Below, piece after piece: positions 50,801 through 60,487 of a DNA stretch of 64,000 nt. Within the stretch, counting starts at the first letter, position 1, and every line of letters starts with the position of its first letter. A program made the translations under genes and the position numbers. Below the pieces are notes generated by a model. That model was given only the letters and a program-made list of their open reading frames with translations, had not been told where the DNA came from and did not search any database. Source of the DNA: Actinomyces sp. oral taxon 448 str. F0400. GTDB taxonomy: Bacteria > Actinomycetota > Actinomycetes > Actinomycetales > Actinomycetaceae. Where the stretch lies: the NCBI RefSeq assembly GCF_000220835.1, contig NZ_GL985606.1, positions 1,747,861-1,811,860 of the forward strand. Reading direction: 5' to 3'.

Positions 50801-52495
50801 TCACTGGTGCCGGTCGGCTCGAACGGATCGAAAGAGCCTCCCGACGGCCGACACGATACCGGCTGCAGTCAGCAGGGCCGCGGACCCACGCAGAACGAGT
50901 CCCGGCCAGTCCCCCAGGGCGTCCGCCACGGTGATGGAGGTGCGCAGACCGACGTCGGCCACGAGACTGCCCTGCGTGTAGGGCGGGATCTCCTGCTCGA
51001 CGACGCCTCTCGGGCTGATGATCGCTGTGATGCCGACGGTGGAGACCTGGACGACGCCGCGCCCGTGGACGACGGCTTGAACTCTGCCCTGGGCGAGCTG
51101 CTGGTCGGCCTCGGAGGAGGACAGGAAGCTGGCGTTGTTGGTGGGAATGACGATGAGTTCGCCGCCCTGCCTGATACCTTCGCGCATAGCACTGTCGTAG
51201 GCGACCTCGAAGCAGATGCCCATGGCGAGGTTGACGTCACGGTCCTGCGTGGCGGCGTGGACGACGAGGGTCTGGGGTCCGGTTCCCGAAGCCATGTCCG
51301 TGCCGATGCGATCGGCCTGATCGGTCACTCGCTCGATTAGGCCGCGTAAGGGGACGTACTCGGCGAAGGGGACGGGACGGTGCTTGCGGTAGTAGGGGCC
51401 CGGTCCCTCGCCGGGCGTCCATACGAGCATGTCGTTGTAGCGCACTCGCTCGTCATTCCGGTCCGCATACAGGACGGTGCCCACGACGATCTGGGTGCCG
51501 ACCGCCCGAGCGGAGGCGTCAATGAGATCGGCCGCGGCCGGGTAGATGCGCGGATCGAGATCCGCGGCGTTCTCGGGCCAGATGACGACGTCAAGGCCGC
51601 CGCGACCCGCATCGTCCGCCAGCTGCTTGGTGGCCTGAGCATGGTTGCCGGTGACCTCCATGGCCCGACCGAAGGCGTCCTCGACATCGTCGGCAACGTT
51701 TCCCTGGACGGCGCCCACCTTCAGGCCGCCTTTCTCGGCGACGCTGTCAACGGGCAGTGTCAGCGGGAGGACGAGAGCGAGGCCGGCGCAGGTGACGGCG
51801 GCGAGAGTGTGGAGGACAGCCCGGGCCCTCATCGCCCAGATGATTTCGGCCAGGCAGGCGCCGATGAGCGCCACCAGAAGTGTCAGGCCGATGGAGCCCG
51901 TGTAGGCGGCGAAGGGCAGGAGGGGGGCATCGGCCATGGCGAATGCGAGACGACCGAAGGGGAACCCGCCCCATGGCCAGCTCGAGCGCAGCTCCTCCAC
52001 GCCGCACCACAGCACGGTGAAGGAGACGATTCGTGCTGTGACCGCATGCCCGGCTCCGGGTCCGACGTCGGTCAGGGCGGACACCCGGCTCACCAACGCC
52101 CATGCTGCGCCCAGGACGACCATGTAGAGGGCTTGGACGAGGGTGAGCGCCGCCCAGCCGATCGGGTTTCCCATGGCGACAGCAGTGAAGTGCAGCAGGG
52201 GAGCGAAGAAGGCGAGCCCGAAAACGAGGCCCAGTCCGGCTCCCGTCCACATGCTGCGTCCTCGAACCGCACCCATGAACAGTGCCAGGCCGAGCGGTGC
52301 CGCCCACCACACATCCGTGGGAGGGAAGGCGACGGTCACGGCCAGGCCCGCCAGTGCGGCGGCCAGGACGGGAGCATAGCGGCGCAGTGCGACCCGATCC
52401 TGCGGGCGGGGCCATTCGTCGCCGTCGTCTGCGACCGGGTGTTCGGTACCCGGGTCGGAGGGTGTGCGGTCGAACGGTGTCACGGCCTGAAGCAT
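50801..52495 (-). CDS. lnt: Apolipoprotein N-acyltransferase
   Basis: A 564-residue membrane enzyme. About six N-terminal helices precede a periplasmic-side nitrilase domain with the triad Glu in WPENAADLD, Lys in YYRKHRPVPFAEYVP and Cys in MGICFEVAYDSA; one C-terminal helix follows. It N-acylates lipoprotein cysteines using phospholipid. The ATG at 52495 has no ribosome binding site; a GTG at 52483 stands seven bases after TATGCT and may be the true leaderless start. It overlaps the extended ppm start (GTGA). Confidence 0.92.
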   Translation of the reverse strand: MLQAVTPFDRTPSDPGTEHPVADDGDEWPRPQDRVALRRYAPVLAAALAGLAVTVAFPPTDVWWAAPLGLALFMGAVRGRSMWTGAGLGLVFGLAFFAPLLHFTAVAMGNPIGWAALTLVQALYMVVLGAAWALVSRVSALTDVGPGAGHAVTARIVSFTVLWCGVEELRSSWPWGGFPFGRLAFAMADAPLLPFAAYTGSIGLTLLVALIGACLAEIIWAMRARAVLHTLAAVTCAGLALVLPLTLPVDSVAEKGGLKVGAVQGNVADDVEDAFGRAMEVTGNHAQATKQLADDAGRGGLDVVIWPENAADLDPRIYPAAADLIDASARAVGTQIVVGTVLYADRNDERVRYNDMLVWTPGEGPGPYYRKHRPVPFAEYVPLRGLIERVTDQADRIGTDMASGTGPQTLVVHAATQDRDVNLAMGICFEVAYDSAMREGIRQGGELIVIPTNNASFLSSSEADQQLAQGRVQAVVHGRGVVQVSTVGITAIISPRGVVEQEIPPYTQGSLVADVGLRTSITVADALGDWPGLVLRGSAALLTAAGIVSAVGRLFRSVRADRHQ

Positions 52496-52573
52496 AGGGC
52501 CGGGGGCGCTTCGGTCCCCGTCCGGATCACCACCCGGCGACGGCAGGCGGCCCGCGGGCGCGGTAGAAGGATG

Positions 52574-54058
52574 TCAGTCGTTGTGCCGCTCCTTGACGCC
52601 GAGCAGTCGGTGGTGCAGGGGATGGCACGCCCTCAGGGCGAGGGCGGTCAAGATCAGTCCGACGACGATGACACCGAGCACCACAGGGACGCCGGATGCG
52701 GGAGGCAGCCCGCTCAGGAACGAGGAGGACATGAGGGTACCGAGGCCCGCACCGCCGACAACGGCAAGAAGGAGTGGTACATAGGCCTCCATCCACATGA
52801 CGCGCAGGCAGTAGCTCGCAGGGGCGCCCATGCGGTGCAGGCAGCGGGACTGCTCCGCGCGCTCGATCGTGCCCGAGGCCTGGGTGATGAAAATCGACGT
52901 GGCCGTCAGAACGAACCCGAAAGCGAGGGTGATGACGGCTCCCTTGTTGAAATCCCACAGCATGCTGTAGACGAAGGCCTCGACCGACCCGGCCTCTGCG
53001 GCCGTTCCGGTGTCGGAATCCAGAGGCATGAGCGACATGAAGCCGCCGATGAAGGCCAGCAGTCCCATGGCGGAGACCCGGTGCCACGTCGCCGCCGGCC
53101 CCGCCTGGATCCGGCGAGCGGTCCAGCGCATGACCGGGCCGCGCAGAAGGGCGAGTCCTCGGGCGAGCAGCTGGACGAACCAAGAACCGGCTAGGTCGAA
53201 GACCGCGATCACAGCCACGATCATGGCGCATATGGCAAAGGCTCGGTACTGGAGGGGAACCGAGCTGATGATCCAGGGAGCTCCGAACAGAGTCAGGAGG
53301 AACACGATGACGCGCCAGACGCGCGCACGCGGGCCGTTGGCCCGTCGGGACACACCCAACGGGGAGATTCGGATCTGGCGCAGGCCCCGCCAGGCGGAGG
53401 CCTGGCCGACCGCGACGACGCCCATCAGGACGGCGGCGAGGAGCCTCAGCGGCAGCAACATCTCGCCAGCGGTGATCCGCGCGCCCATCACCGTGAGGGC
53501 GCTCCATGCCGGAAGGGCGACCAGGTAGACGATCGTGCCGATGACGGCGCCCGCCACCGACTGGACCAGGGCATCCAGCAGGGACATGCGGGTGACGTCT
53601 CCCCCGGACAGGCCCACCAGGCGCAGAACGGCCAGACGCCTCTCCCGGCCGCGCGCCCCCAGGACGGCCGCACTGGATGCCAAGCTCACCATGGCCGGGA
53701 CCAGCATGGCGCAGGCGAGAAGGGACAGGACGACGTACTGGCTCGCGGCGAAGTCGAAGTCCCAGCCGGTGTTCTGGGCCTCCGCCTCCCACACGGGGAC
53801 GCGCTCCGGGTGCCGCCCGCGGCTGTAGAGCATCCACGTGCCTCCGGCCACGCTCAGGGCCGCGCAGGTCGTAACGGTATGGGCCAGGACGCTGGCCAGG
53901 TACAGGAGTCCCTCCCCCTCGCGAGCGGCGAGGCGCGCGCGGGTGAGGCGAGCGGTGAGGCGGACGAGGGTCAGGGGGGCGGCCGAGGATGCCGTGCCCC
54001 GGGACGAGCCTGCTGCGGGCACGGTGACTGTGGCGACGGTGTCCATCGAGTCGCTCAT
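52574..54058 (-). CDS. FtsX-like ABC transporter permease, ten helices
   Basis: A 494-residue permease with about ten membrane helices arranged as two FtsX-like halves. There is no large extracellular domain of the BceB or MacB kind. LASSAAVLGARGRERRLAVLRLVGLSGGDVTRMSLLDALVQS is the classic cytoplasmic coupling region of FtsX/LolC permeases. The start overlaps the ATPase stop (ATGA). Together they form an exporter or signalling transporter, perhaps for peptides or lipids. It is divergent from a two-component system. Confidence 0.85.
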   Translation of the reverse strand: MSDSMDTVATVTVPAAGSSRGTASSAAPLTLVRLTARLTRARLAAREGEGLLYLASVLAHTVTTCAALSVAGGTWMLYSRGRHPERVPVWEAEAQNTGWDFDFAASQYVVLSLLACAMLVPAMVSLASSAAVLGARGRERRLAVLRLVGLSGGDVTRMSLLDALVQSVAGAVIGTIVYLVALPAWSALTVMGARITAGEMLLPLRLLAAVLMGVVAVGQASAWRGLRQIRISPLGVSRRANGPRARVWRVIVFLLTLFGAPWIISSVPLQYRAFAICAMIVAVIAVFDLAGSWFVQLLARGLALLRGPVMRWTARRIQAGPAATWHRVSAMGLLAFIGGFMSLMPLDSDTGTAAEAGSVEAFVYSMLWDFNKGAVITLAFGFVLTATSIFITQASGTIERAEQSRCLHRMGAPASYCLRVMWMEAYVPLLLAVVGGAGLGTLMSSSFLSGLPPASGVPVVLGVIVVGLILTALALRACHPLHHRLLGVKERHND

Positions 54059-54768
54059 CGAATCGCCTCCGCCTCACGGGAGCGGTCGACGGCGAGAGGA
54101 CGATCGGAATGGATCAGTCCGTCGCGGATCTCAATGAGGCGTGAGCACCAGCGCGCGACGTTGAGGTCGTGCGTCACCACGACCAGCGCGGTGCCCGCCA
54201 TGGAGACGGCGGCCGTCAGCAGCTGCATCATCTCGTGACCGGTCGCCTGGTCCAGTGCACCGGAGGGCTCATCGGCGAAGATGGCTCGGGGGCTGCCCAC
54301 CAGCGCCCGGGCGATCGCCGCGCGCTGGGCCTGGCCACCGGACATCTCGCCGGGACGACGGTCCCGGAGCTCGGCCAGACCGAGCCGGGCGAGCGTCTCG
54401 TCGGCGGCGCGCAGCGCCGATCGCGTTGGTGTCCCCGTGAGCATGAGAGGAAGCGCCACGTTCTCCCGAGCCGGCAGCTCGGGGATGAGCTGGCTGTCCT
54501 GGAAGACGAATCCCAGTTCGCGCAAGCGACGATGGGAGCGTTGAGCGTCAGGGAGACGGGACAGTGCGGTGCCCGCGAAGGTCACCGTCCCGTGATCCGG
54601 AACAAGGACGCCGGACAGGCAGTGCAGCAGTGTTGATTTACCGGAGCCCGAGGGACCCATGATCGCAACGGTCTCACCCTCGGCGATGTCGATGCTCACG
54701 CCGGCCAGAGCCGTCACCGCACCGAAGCGCTTGACGATGTCGCCGGTGGTGATCAGTGATGTGTTCAT
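54055..54768 (-). CDS. ABC transporter ATPase, LolD/MacB-type
   Basis: A 237-residue ABC ATPase: Walker [11 protein letters not shown]-loop VFQDSQLIPELPARENVALPL, signature MSGGQAQR, Walker B AIFADEPSGALD and H-loop VVVTHD. The type fits partners of FtsX-like permeases. ATG 54768 has GAGG close upstream; ATG 54777 is also possible. It forms an operon with the permease and is probably controlled by the divergent histidine kinase and response regulator. Confidence 0.9.
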   Translation of the reverse strand: MNTSLITTGDIVKRFGAVTALAGVSIDIAEGETVAIMGPSGSGKSTLLHCLSGVLVPDHGTVTFAGTALSRLPDAQRSHRRLRELGFVFQDSQLIPELPARENVALPLMLTGTPTRSALRAADETLARLGLAELRDRRPGEMSGGQAQRAAIARALVGSPRAIFADEPSGALDQATGHEMMQLLTAAVSMAGTALVVVTHDLNVARWCSRLIEIRDGLIHSDRPLAVDRSREAEAIR

Positions 54769-54887
54769 GCCCCTCATTCCATCGTGTCTCCGATGCGGTC
54801 TCGATAGTGCCCGCACTCCGGAAGGAGTAGTGCTGGGTATACCTTCGTCGGGTCCCGGCGCCGCGGGCACGGGCTGACGAGGCACGG

Positions 54888-54899
54888 TACCTTGGGCGC
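54888..54899 (+). promoter_or_regulatory. Leaderless promoter of the histidine kinase gene
   Basis: TACCTT at 54888-54893, six bases, then GTG at 54900. The 131-base divergent region shared with the ABC operon holds no gene. Confidence 0.5.
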
Positions 54900-55700
54900 G
54901 TGCAATTCCCCTTTCCGCAGCGATGGTTCCACAGGGCCGCGACCTCGCACGAGGCCCTCGCCTCCCGGAGGATCGCTGAGCTCACGGCCTCGCGACGGGA
55001 GATCGTCACGGCCTATGAGGTCGAGCGCCGTCGGATCGAACGCGACCTCCACGACGGCGCCCAGCAGCGGCTCGTCGTCGGACTCATGAAGCTCGGGGAG
55101 GCGCAGCTCTCCCCGGCCGTGACGGCGGATCCCGCCCTCGCCAACCTCCTGGGAGAGGCCAAGGCGGCCATCGCCGGCGGACTCGACTCGCTGCGCACCA
55201 CGGTGCACGGCATCCACCCCCGGGTGCTCACCGACCTCGGCCTGGAGGCGGCCCTGCGGGATGCAGTGGACCGAGCCGACGGGATCGGCGGCACCGTGAG
55301 AGTCGTCTGCCCCCACCCTTTGCCGGTGCTGCCCGAGGGAGTCCTCGCCGCGGCCTACTTCTTCGCCCTGGAAGCGATGACCAATGCGCTCAAGCACGCC
55401 CCCGGTGCCCAGGTCACGGTCCTGCTGACCGTGGATGAGAGCCTGCGGGTCTGCGTCGTCGACACCGGATCCGGTGGGGCCCGTCTGCGGCCGGGGCATG
55501 GTCTGGCGGGCATGAGGGAGCGGCTCGCGGCCTTCGGCGGAGATCTCTTGCTGTCCAGTCCCCCGGGAGGGCCGACGCGAGTGGCCGCGCGCCTGCCCCT
55601 GCTCCTGGCCCGCGGGGAGAGCGGCATCAGGATGAACGGTTCAGGCGGCATCGGCAGCACAGATAACGTGGATGACACCATCGACAGGAAGAAGTCATGA
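54900..55700 (+). CDS. Soluble NarL-type (HisKA_3) sensor histidine kinase
   Basis: A 266-residue kinase consisting almost only of the dimerisation/phospho-acceptor helices (RRRIERDLHDGAQQRLV, phospho-His in the DLHDG context) and an HATPase domain (EAMTNALKHAPGAQVTV, DTGSGGARLRPGHGLAGMRERL). There are no membrane helices and no input domain, so it must sense through a partner, plausibly the divergent ABC permease. It overlaps the response regulator gene (ATGA). Confidence 0.88.
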   Translation: MQFPFPQRWFHRAATSHEALASRRIAELTASRREIVTAYEVERRRIERDLHDGAQQRLVVGLMKLGEAQLSPAVTADPALANLLGEAKAAIAGGLDSLRTTVHGIHPRVLTDLGLEAALRDAVDRADGIGGTVRVVCPHPLPVLPEGVLAAAYFFALEAMTNALKHAPGAQVTVLLTVDESLRVCVVDTGSGGARLRPGHGLAGMRERLAAFGGDLLLSSPPGGPTRVAARLPLLLARGESGIRMNGSGGIGSTDNVDDTIDRKKS

Positions 55701-56383
55701 GCACGACCCCCTCACTGGTGCTTGCCGATGACTCAGCCCTGCTGCGGGAGGGGCTGGCGGGACTGCTCGAGCGTCAGGGCTACGACGTCGTCGCCCGGGA
55801 GAGCGATGCGCACGCGCTCATCGACCGCGTTGAGCTCATGGACGCCCGGGCGTGTCTGCCGGATGCGGTCATCGCCGACGTCCGTATGCCGCCGACCATG
55901 AGGAACGACGGGCTGGAGGCTGCGCTGACCATCCGACGCCGCCATCCGGCAGTGGCGATCATGGTCCTCAGCCAGTACGTATCGGCGGCCTACGCCCGAC
56001 GGCTCTTCTCCGCCGATGCACCGGCCGACGCCGGCGGGACCGGCTACCTGCTCAAGGACCGGGTCTCGGAGGTCGCTGATTTCCTGGGGTCCTTGCGGGT
56101 GATTCTGTCCGGAGGCATGGTGACCGATCCCGAGGTGGCCCGAGCCATGGTGCGCAGCTCGCGCTCGGGGCTCGCGAACCTGACACCGCGTGAGCTCGAG
56201 GTTCTCGAGCTCATGGCGCGGGGGCTGTCGAACAGTCAGATCGCGGTGCGGATGGTCGTGTCGGGAGCGGCGGTCGCCAAGCACGTCTCGGCCATCTTCC
56301 TCAAGCTCGGCCTGGACCCGTCCGAGGAGAACCGGCGGGTGCGCGCCATTCTCGCCTTCCTCGGGGATGGTGCCAGTCAGTAG
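55697..56383 (+). CDS. NarL/LuxR-family response regulator
   Basis: A 228-residue response regulator. The receiver domain has acidic residues in VLADDSALLREG and the phospho-acceptor in DAVIADVRMPP, with Lys in GYLLKDRVSE. The C-terminal LuxR-type helix-turn-helix is NLTPRELEVLELMARGLSNSQIAVRMVVSGAAVAKHVSAIFLKLGL. It is translationally coupled to the kinase and probably regulates the divergent ABC operon. Confidence 0.9.
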   Translation: MSTTPSLVLADDSALLREGLAGLLERQGYDVVARESDAHALIDRVELMDARACLPDAVIADVRMPPTMRNDGLEAALTIRRRHPAVAIMVLSQYVSAAYARRLFSADAPADAGGTGYLLKDRVSEVADFLGSLRVILSGGMVTDPEVARAMVRSSRSGLANLTPRELEVLELMARGLSNSQIAVRMVVSGAAVAKHVSAIFLKLGLDPSEENRRVRAILAFLGDGASQ

Positions 56384-56448
56384 GCGCGCGGTTCCGGCTC
56401 GCCCCTGCTCCCCGTCGCCTCCGATCTACCGGGAGCGAGGCGCCCCCG

Positions 56449-57363
56449 TCAGAGTCCGCGACGGCCTGCCAGGGCGCTATGCACGGGCCGCCAGGCCAGT
56501 GCCAGCAGCGTGCCGATGGCTGCCCCGATAAAGCAGGACATGGCGGTCCCGGTGACCCAGGACAGGACGGAGTTGTGAGCGAGCTCCCCGGCCCACTCGA
56601 TGGCTCGGTGCAACGGGTCGAAGCCGACCTTGGCGAGATTGACCGCCAGGATGTGGCCACCGACCCACAGCATCGCCACGGTGCCCACGACCCCGATACC
56701 GGTGAAGAGCGACGGAGCGCTGGACACCACGGCGCGGCCGAGGGAGCGCAAGGCCCTCGTGCGGCCTCTCCCGGCCAGGTGAGCCCCGGCGTCGTCAATC
56801 TTAATGAGCGCCCCAACCAGCCCGTAGACCGCGAAAGTGATGAGCAGGGCGGTCGTGACCAGGACGACAACGCGTCTGACGGACGACTCCTCCTGCACTT
56901 CGGCGAGAGCGAGCAGCATGATCTCCGTGGACAAGACGAAGTCGGTGGTGACGGCGCGCTTGACGATCGCGGCCTCGTCCATCGGAGCCTCCTCGGAGGG
57001 GTGGTCGGGGCCGAGGAAGCTCTCCAGGATCTTCTCCCCGCCCTCGAAGCACAGGTAGGTGCCGCCGATGACGAGCGCCACGGGCAGAAGAACGGGCGCC
57101 ACCGCCGTCAGCAGCAGTCCGATCGGCAGGATGATGAGAAGCTTGTTGCGGAGCGAGCCCAGCGTGATCCTCTTAATGATCGGCAGCTCGCGGTCCGGAG
57201 TGATGCCGGTGACGTACTGGGGCGTCGCAGCGACATCGTCCACTGCGGCGGCCGAGACTTTCGCGGACGCCTTGACGGCCACGGCGGCCGTGTCGTCGAT
57301 GGTCGATACCGTCAGCTTGGCGAGCGTGGCGATGTCGTCGAGAAGAGCGAAGAAGCCTGACAT
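56449..57363 (-). CDS. DUF808 (YedI-like) membrane protein
   Basis: A 304-residue protein with about six membrane helices. The N-terminus SGFFALLDDIATLAKLTVSTIDD and the blocks VGGTYLCFEGGEKILE and IVKRAVTTDFVLSTEIMLLAL identify DUF808. The family is widespread and its function unknown. It is a single gene, convergent with the response regulator and upstream of nothing obvious. Confidence 0.88.
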   Translation of the reverse strand: MSGFFALLDDIATLAKLTVSTIDDTAAVAVKASAKVSAAAVDDVAATPQYVTGITPDRELPIIKRITLGSLRNKLLIILPIGLLLTAVAPVLLPVALVIGGTYLCFEGGEKILESFLGPDHPSEEAPMDEAAIVKRAVTTDFVLSTEIMLLALAEVQEESSVRRVVVLVTTALLITFAVYGLVGALIKIDDAGAHLAGRGRTRALRSLGRAVVSSAPSLFTGIGVVGTVAMLWVGGHILAVNLAKVGFDPLHRAIEWAGELAHNSVLSWVTGTAMSCFIGAAIGTLLALAWRPVHSALAGRRGL

Positions 57364-57481
57364 GGGGTCCGGAGGTCCTGTCGTCGTGCTGCGGCTCCGA
57401 GCGGGAGCCCGGCCGGAGATGAGACTATCCGCCGTGGGCGGCCGGCGGGCGCTCCGCCCATGGGCGGGGCGCTACGACAAA

Positions 57482-60412
57482 TCACACCGGGGACCAGCCC
57501 ACCACTCCCCTATTGACATCGAGACTCGCCCGGGCGGCGCTCACGGACAGCGTCTTAATGGCGCGACGCCGATCGGGCGCGCTCTCCTCGGTCATTGTGA
57601 GACGGGCCAGCTGCCCGAGTACGTCGAGGAGCTGCTTGGACCAGCGCACGAAATCACCGGCGGTCAGCTCGCAATCCTGAAGGACCTCGGCCAGGTCGGC
57701 GCCCTCCGCCCATGCTCTCACGGCACCCGCCAGAGCCGGCTCGGCGCCGCTGGAGGACTCGATCCGCACCAGAGACTCCAGATTATTGATGGCACGGGAC
57801 AGACGGATCTCCTCACGTAGCACCGCTCCCAGGCGGGAGCTCGGCGCCACGGGCAGACCAATGGACTGCACCGCCAGACGCGGCTCGTACACGCACGCCG
57901 ACACCGCTGCGGCCAGGTCGGCGGAGGCGAGCCCGTCCCACAGTTCGTGGCGCAGGCACTCCGAGACGAGCAGGTCCCGTTCGGCGTAGACGCGCGCCAG
58001 CATCCGTCCGGCGTCGGTGACTCTCAGATCGCGCTCCGGATGCCCGCGATCGACGGGCTGAAGATAGCCCAGCTCGATGAGCACCTCGCACACGGCATCG
58101 AAAAGACGGGCGATCGTGCCGGTGCGGCTCTCCACCCGGGCCTGGAGGCGCTCCGCCTCGGCACAGGCGCGCAGCCATCTGCGTCCCGTGCGGGCGTGCT
58201 CCTCGCGATCGGGACATGCGTGGCAGGGGTGCGCGCGCATTCGGTGGCGCAACTCCTCCACGCGTGCGACGCCGCCTTGCTCACCATCGCCTCCGCGTCC
58301 CCGATGTCGTCCGGGTCGGGCGTGCTCCAGGTCCCCCGAGCGCAGGGCGCTGACCAGACGCTCCGTCAGGCGCTTGCGATCCCGGGGCCTGCGCACGTTG
58401 ACGCCGGGCGCGACTTTCAGAGAACCGACTCGGACGACGCCCTCGGGAGCGGTGTCCGGCGACAGGGTCAGGACCCGGGAGTCCTCCCCCAGGACCGTCA
58501 GGATGGGAGCGCCAGTGCGATCCACGCCCTGATCCAGAACAATGGCGTGCTTGTGACGGCGTCCTCGACGATGGATGATGATATCGCCTCGGCTCAGCGA
58601 GGTCATGGCGCGTGCGGCCTCCTCGCGGCGCGCGGTGCGACCGGTCCGGGAGAGATCGGCCTCGGCATCGGCGACGCGCTGACGCAGGCGCGCGTACTCG
58701 CGGAAGTCTCCGAGGTGACAGGTCATCTGCTCCTCCATGGCGGTGAGGCTCCGGCGCATCCTGCGGGCCTCGGCGGCGAGCTCGACGACACCGCGGTCGG
58801 CCTGGTACTGGGCGAAGGAGGACTCGAGCACTTCGCGAGCCCGGGCCCTCGAGGCGCGCCCGAGCAGGTTGACCGCCATGTTGTACGTGGGCCGGAAGGC
58901 CGAGACGAGCGGGTAGGTGCGCCGCGACGCCAGCGAGGAGACGAAGGCGGGGTCGACCCCGCCGGCGGCCAGGACGACGGCATGCCCCTCCGTGTCGATG
59001 CCGCGTCTGCCGGCTCGTCCGGTCAGCTGGGTGTACTCGCCCGGGCTCAGGGTCGCGTGGGCCGACCCGTTCCACTTGCGCAGGGACTCCAGGACCACGG
59101 TGCGGGCGGGCATATTGATGCCGAGGGCCAGAGTCTCGGTGGCGTAGACGACCTTGACCAGGCCCGCGCTGAAGAGCTCCTCAACGGTTTCCTTGAAGAC
59201 GGGAAGAAGGCCGGCGTGATGGGCGGCCACGCCCTGCTCCAGGGCATGCGCCCAGCCGTGGAATCCCAGCACGCCCAGATCTGTTGCGGGGATCTCGCTC
59301 ATGTGCCGGTCGACGACCTGACGGATTCGGGCCGCCTCGGCATCAGTGGTCAGGCTGACCCCGGCGCCCACGGCCTGGTGGACGGCTTGCTCGCAGCCGG
59401 CGCGCGAGAACACGAAGACGATCGCTGGGAGAAGGTCGGCCTCCTCGAGCGCCGTGACGACCGTGACCCGTGAGGGCGGGCGCAGGTCCGCGGCACGGGC
59501 TCCGGCATCGCCGCGGCGCGGCGCCCGGCCTCCTCGCCGGTCCCGCCCTCGCCGCCATGACCGGGATGACGGACCTCCGGCTGGACTGCGGCCGGACGCG
59601 GACGGAGCCGCCTCCCCCGCCGCCGCGCGGCGGGCCCTGGCCAGGGCCTTGAGCAGGTCGGGGTTGAGCGGGGGCCGGACCGTCGACGCGCTGCCGCCGG
59701 ATTCGGGCGCCGAGGTCGATGACGGCGATGACGGCGTCGTGTGGAGGTCGAGCAGTCGCCGGCCAACCATCATGTGCTGGATCAGGGGCACCGGCCGGTG
59801 CTCGCAGACGACGACAGCCGTGCTGCCGCGCACCTGCCCGAGCCAGTCGCCGAACTCCTCGGCGTTCGAGACGGTCGCCGACAGGGACACCACCTGCACC
59901 TCGGGCGCCAGGTGGATGATGACCTCCTCCCACACCGGGCCGCGGAACCGGTCGGCGAGATAGTGGACCTCGTCCATGACTACGAAGCCGAGGCGGTCCA
60001 GATCGCGCGAGCCCGAGTAGAGCATGTTGCGCAGGACCTCGGTCGTCATGACGATGATGTCGGCGTGTGGGTTGACAGAGGTGTCACCGGTCAGCAGACC
60101 GACGCGCTCCGCTCCGTGGCGCGCCAGCAGATCGAGGTACTTCTGGTTGGACAGGGCCTTGATGGGGGCGGTGTAGAAGGCCTTGAGACCCTTGGCCAGC
60201 GCCAGGTGGATGGCGAACTCGCCCACGACGGTCTTGCCGGCCCCTGTGGGCGCGGCCACCAGGACGCCCTCGCCGCGCTCGAGCGCCTCGCACCCGCGGA
60301 CCTGGAAGTCGTCGAAAGGGAAATCGTAGCCGGCCATGAAGCGGGCGAGCTCGCTGCGGGAGGCCGCCTGTCGGCGTCGGGCGGCGGCGTAGCGTTCGGC
60401 GGGCGAGCTCAT
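57482..60412 (-). CDS. helY: Ski2-like DEAD/DEAH-box RNA helicase HelY
   Basis: A 976-residue superfamily 2 helicase. Walker A is APTGAGKT (54-61), motif II is MDEVH, motif III SLSATVSN, and domain 2 holds ATETLALGINMPARTVV and TGRAGRRGID. A C-terminal region of about 300 residues carries the Ski2/Mtr4-like DSHCT domain (DAGRMLARVYAERDLLVSECL). A basic, disordered insert of roughly 90 residues (about 225-315) interrupts the core between motifs III and IV. It probably unwinds RNA for turnover. TAGGCT lies six bases before the ATG. It is conserved near tatC in actinobacteria. Confidence 0.9.
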   Translation of the reverse strand: MSSPAERYAAARRRQAASRSELARFMAGYDFPFDDFQVRGCEALERGEGVLVAAPTGAGKTVVGEFAIHLALAKGLKAFYTAPIKALSNQKYLDLLARHGAERVGLLTGDTSVNPHADIIVMTTEVLRNMLYSGSRDLDRLGFVVMDEVHYLADRFRGPVWEEVIIHLAPEVQVVSLSATVSNAEEFGDWLGQVRGSTAVVVCEHRPVPLIQHMMVGRRLLDLHTTPSSPSSTSAPESGGSASTVRPPLNPDLLKALARARRAAAGEAAPSASGRSPAGGPSSRSWRRGRDRRGGRAPRRGDAGARAADLRPPSRVTVVTALEEADLLPAIVFVFSRAGCEQAVHQAVGAGVSLTTDAEAARIRQVVDRHMSEIPATDLGVLGFHGWAHALEQGVAAHHAGLLPVFKETVEELFSAGLVKVVYATETLALGINMPARTVVLESLRKWNGSAHATLSPGEYTQLTGRAGRRGIDTEGHAVVLAAGGVDPAFVSSLASRRTYPLVSAFRPTYNMAVNLLGRASRARAREVLESSFAQYQADRGVVELAAEARRMRRSLTAMEEQMTCHLGDFREYARLRQRVADAEADLSRTGRTARREEAARAMTSLSRGDIIIHRRGRRHKHAIVLDQGVDRTGAPILTVLGEDSRVLTLSPDTAPEGVVRVGSLKVAPGVNVRRPRDRKRLTERLVSALRSGDLEHARPGRHRGRGGDGEQGGVARVEELRHRMRAHPCHACPDREEHARTGRRWLRACAEAERLQARVESRTGTIARLFDAVCEVLIELGYLQPVDRGHPERDLRVTDAGRMLARVYAERDLLVSECLRHELWDGLASADLAAAVSACVYEPRLAVQSIGLPVAPSSRLGAVLREEIRLSRAINNLESLVRIESSSGAEPALAGAVRAWAEGADLAEVLQDCELTAGDFVRWSKQLLDVLGQLARLTMTEESAPDRRRAIKTLSVSAARASLDVNRGVVGWSPV

Positions 60413-60424
60413 GACAACAGCCTA
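60413..60424 (-). promoter_or_regulatory. Leaderless promoter of helY
   Basis: On the minus strand TAGGCT (60424-60419) is followed by six bases and the ATG at 60412. Confidence 0.5.
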
Positions 60425-60487
60425 CGATCACTATCGGCCGACTCCGGCGCCTGCCGCCCGTGCGCACGCCGCGGAGCCCGGCGCCTA

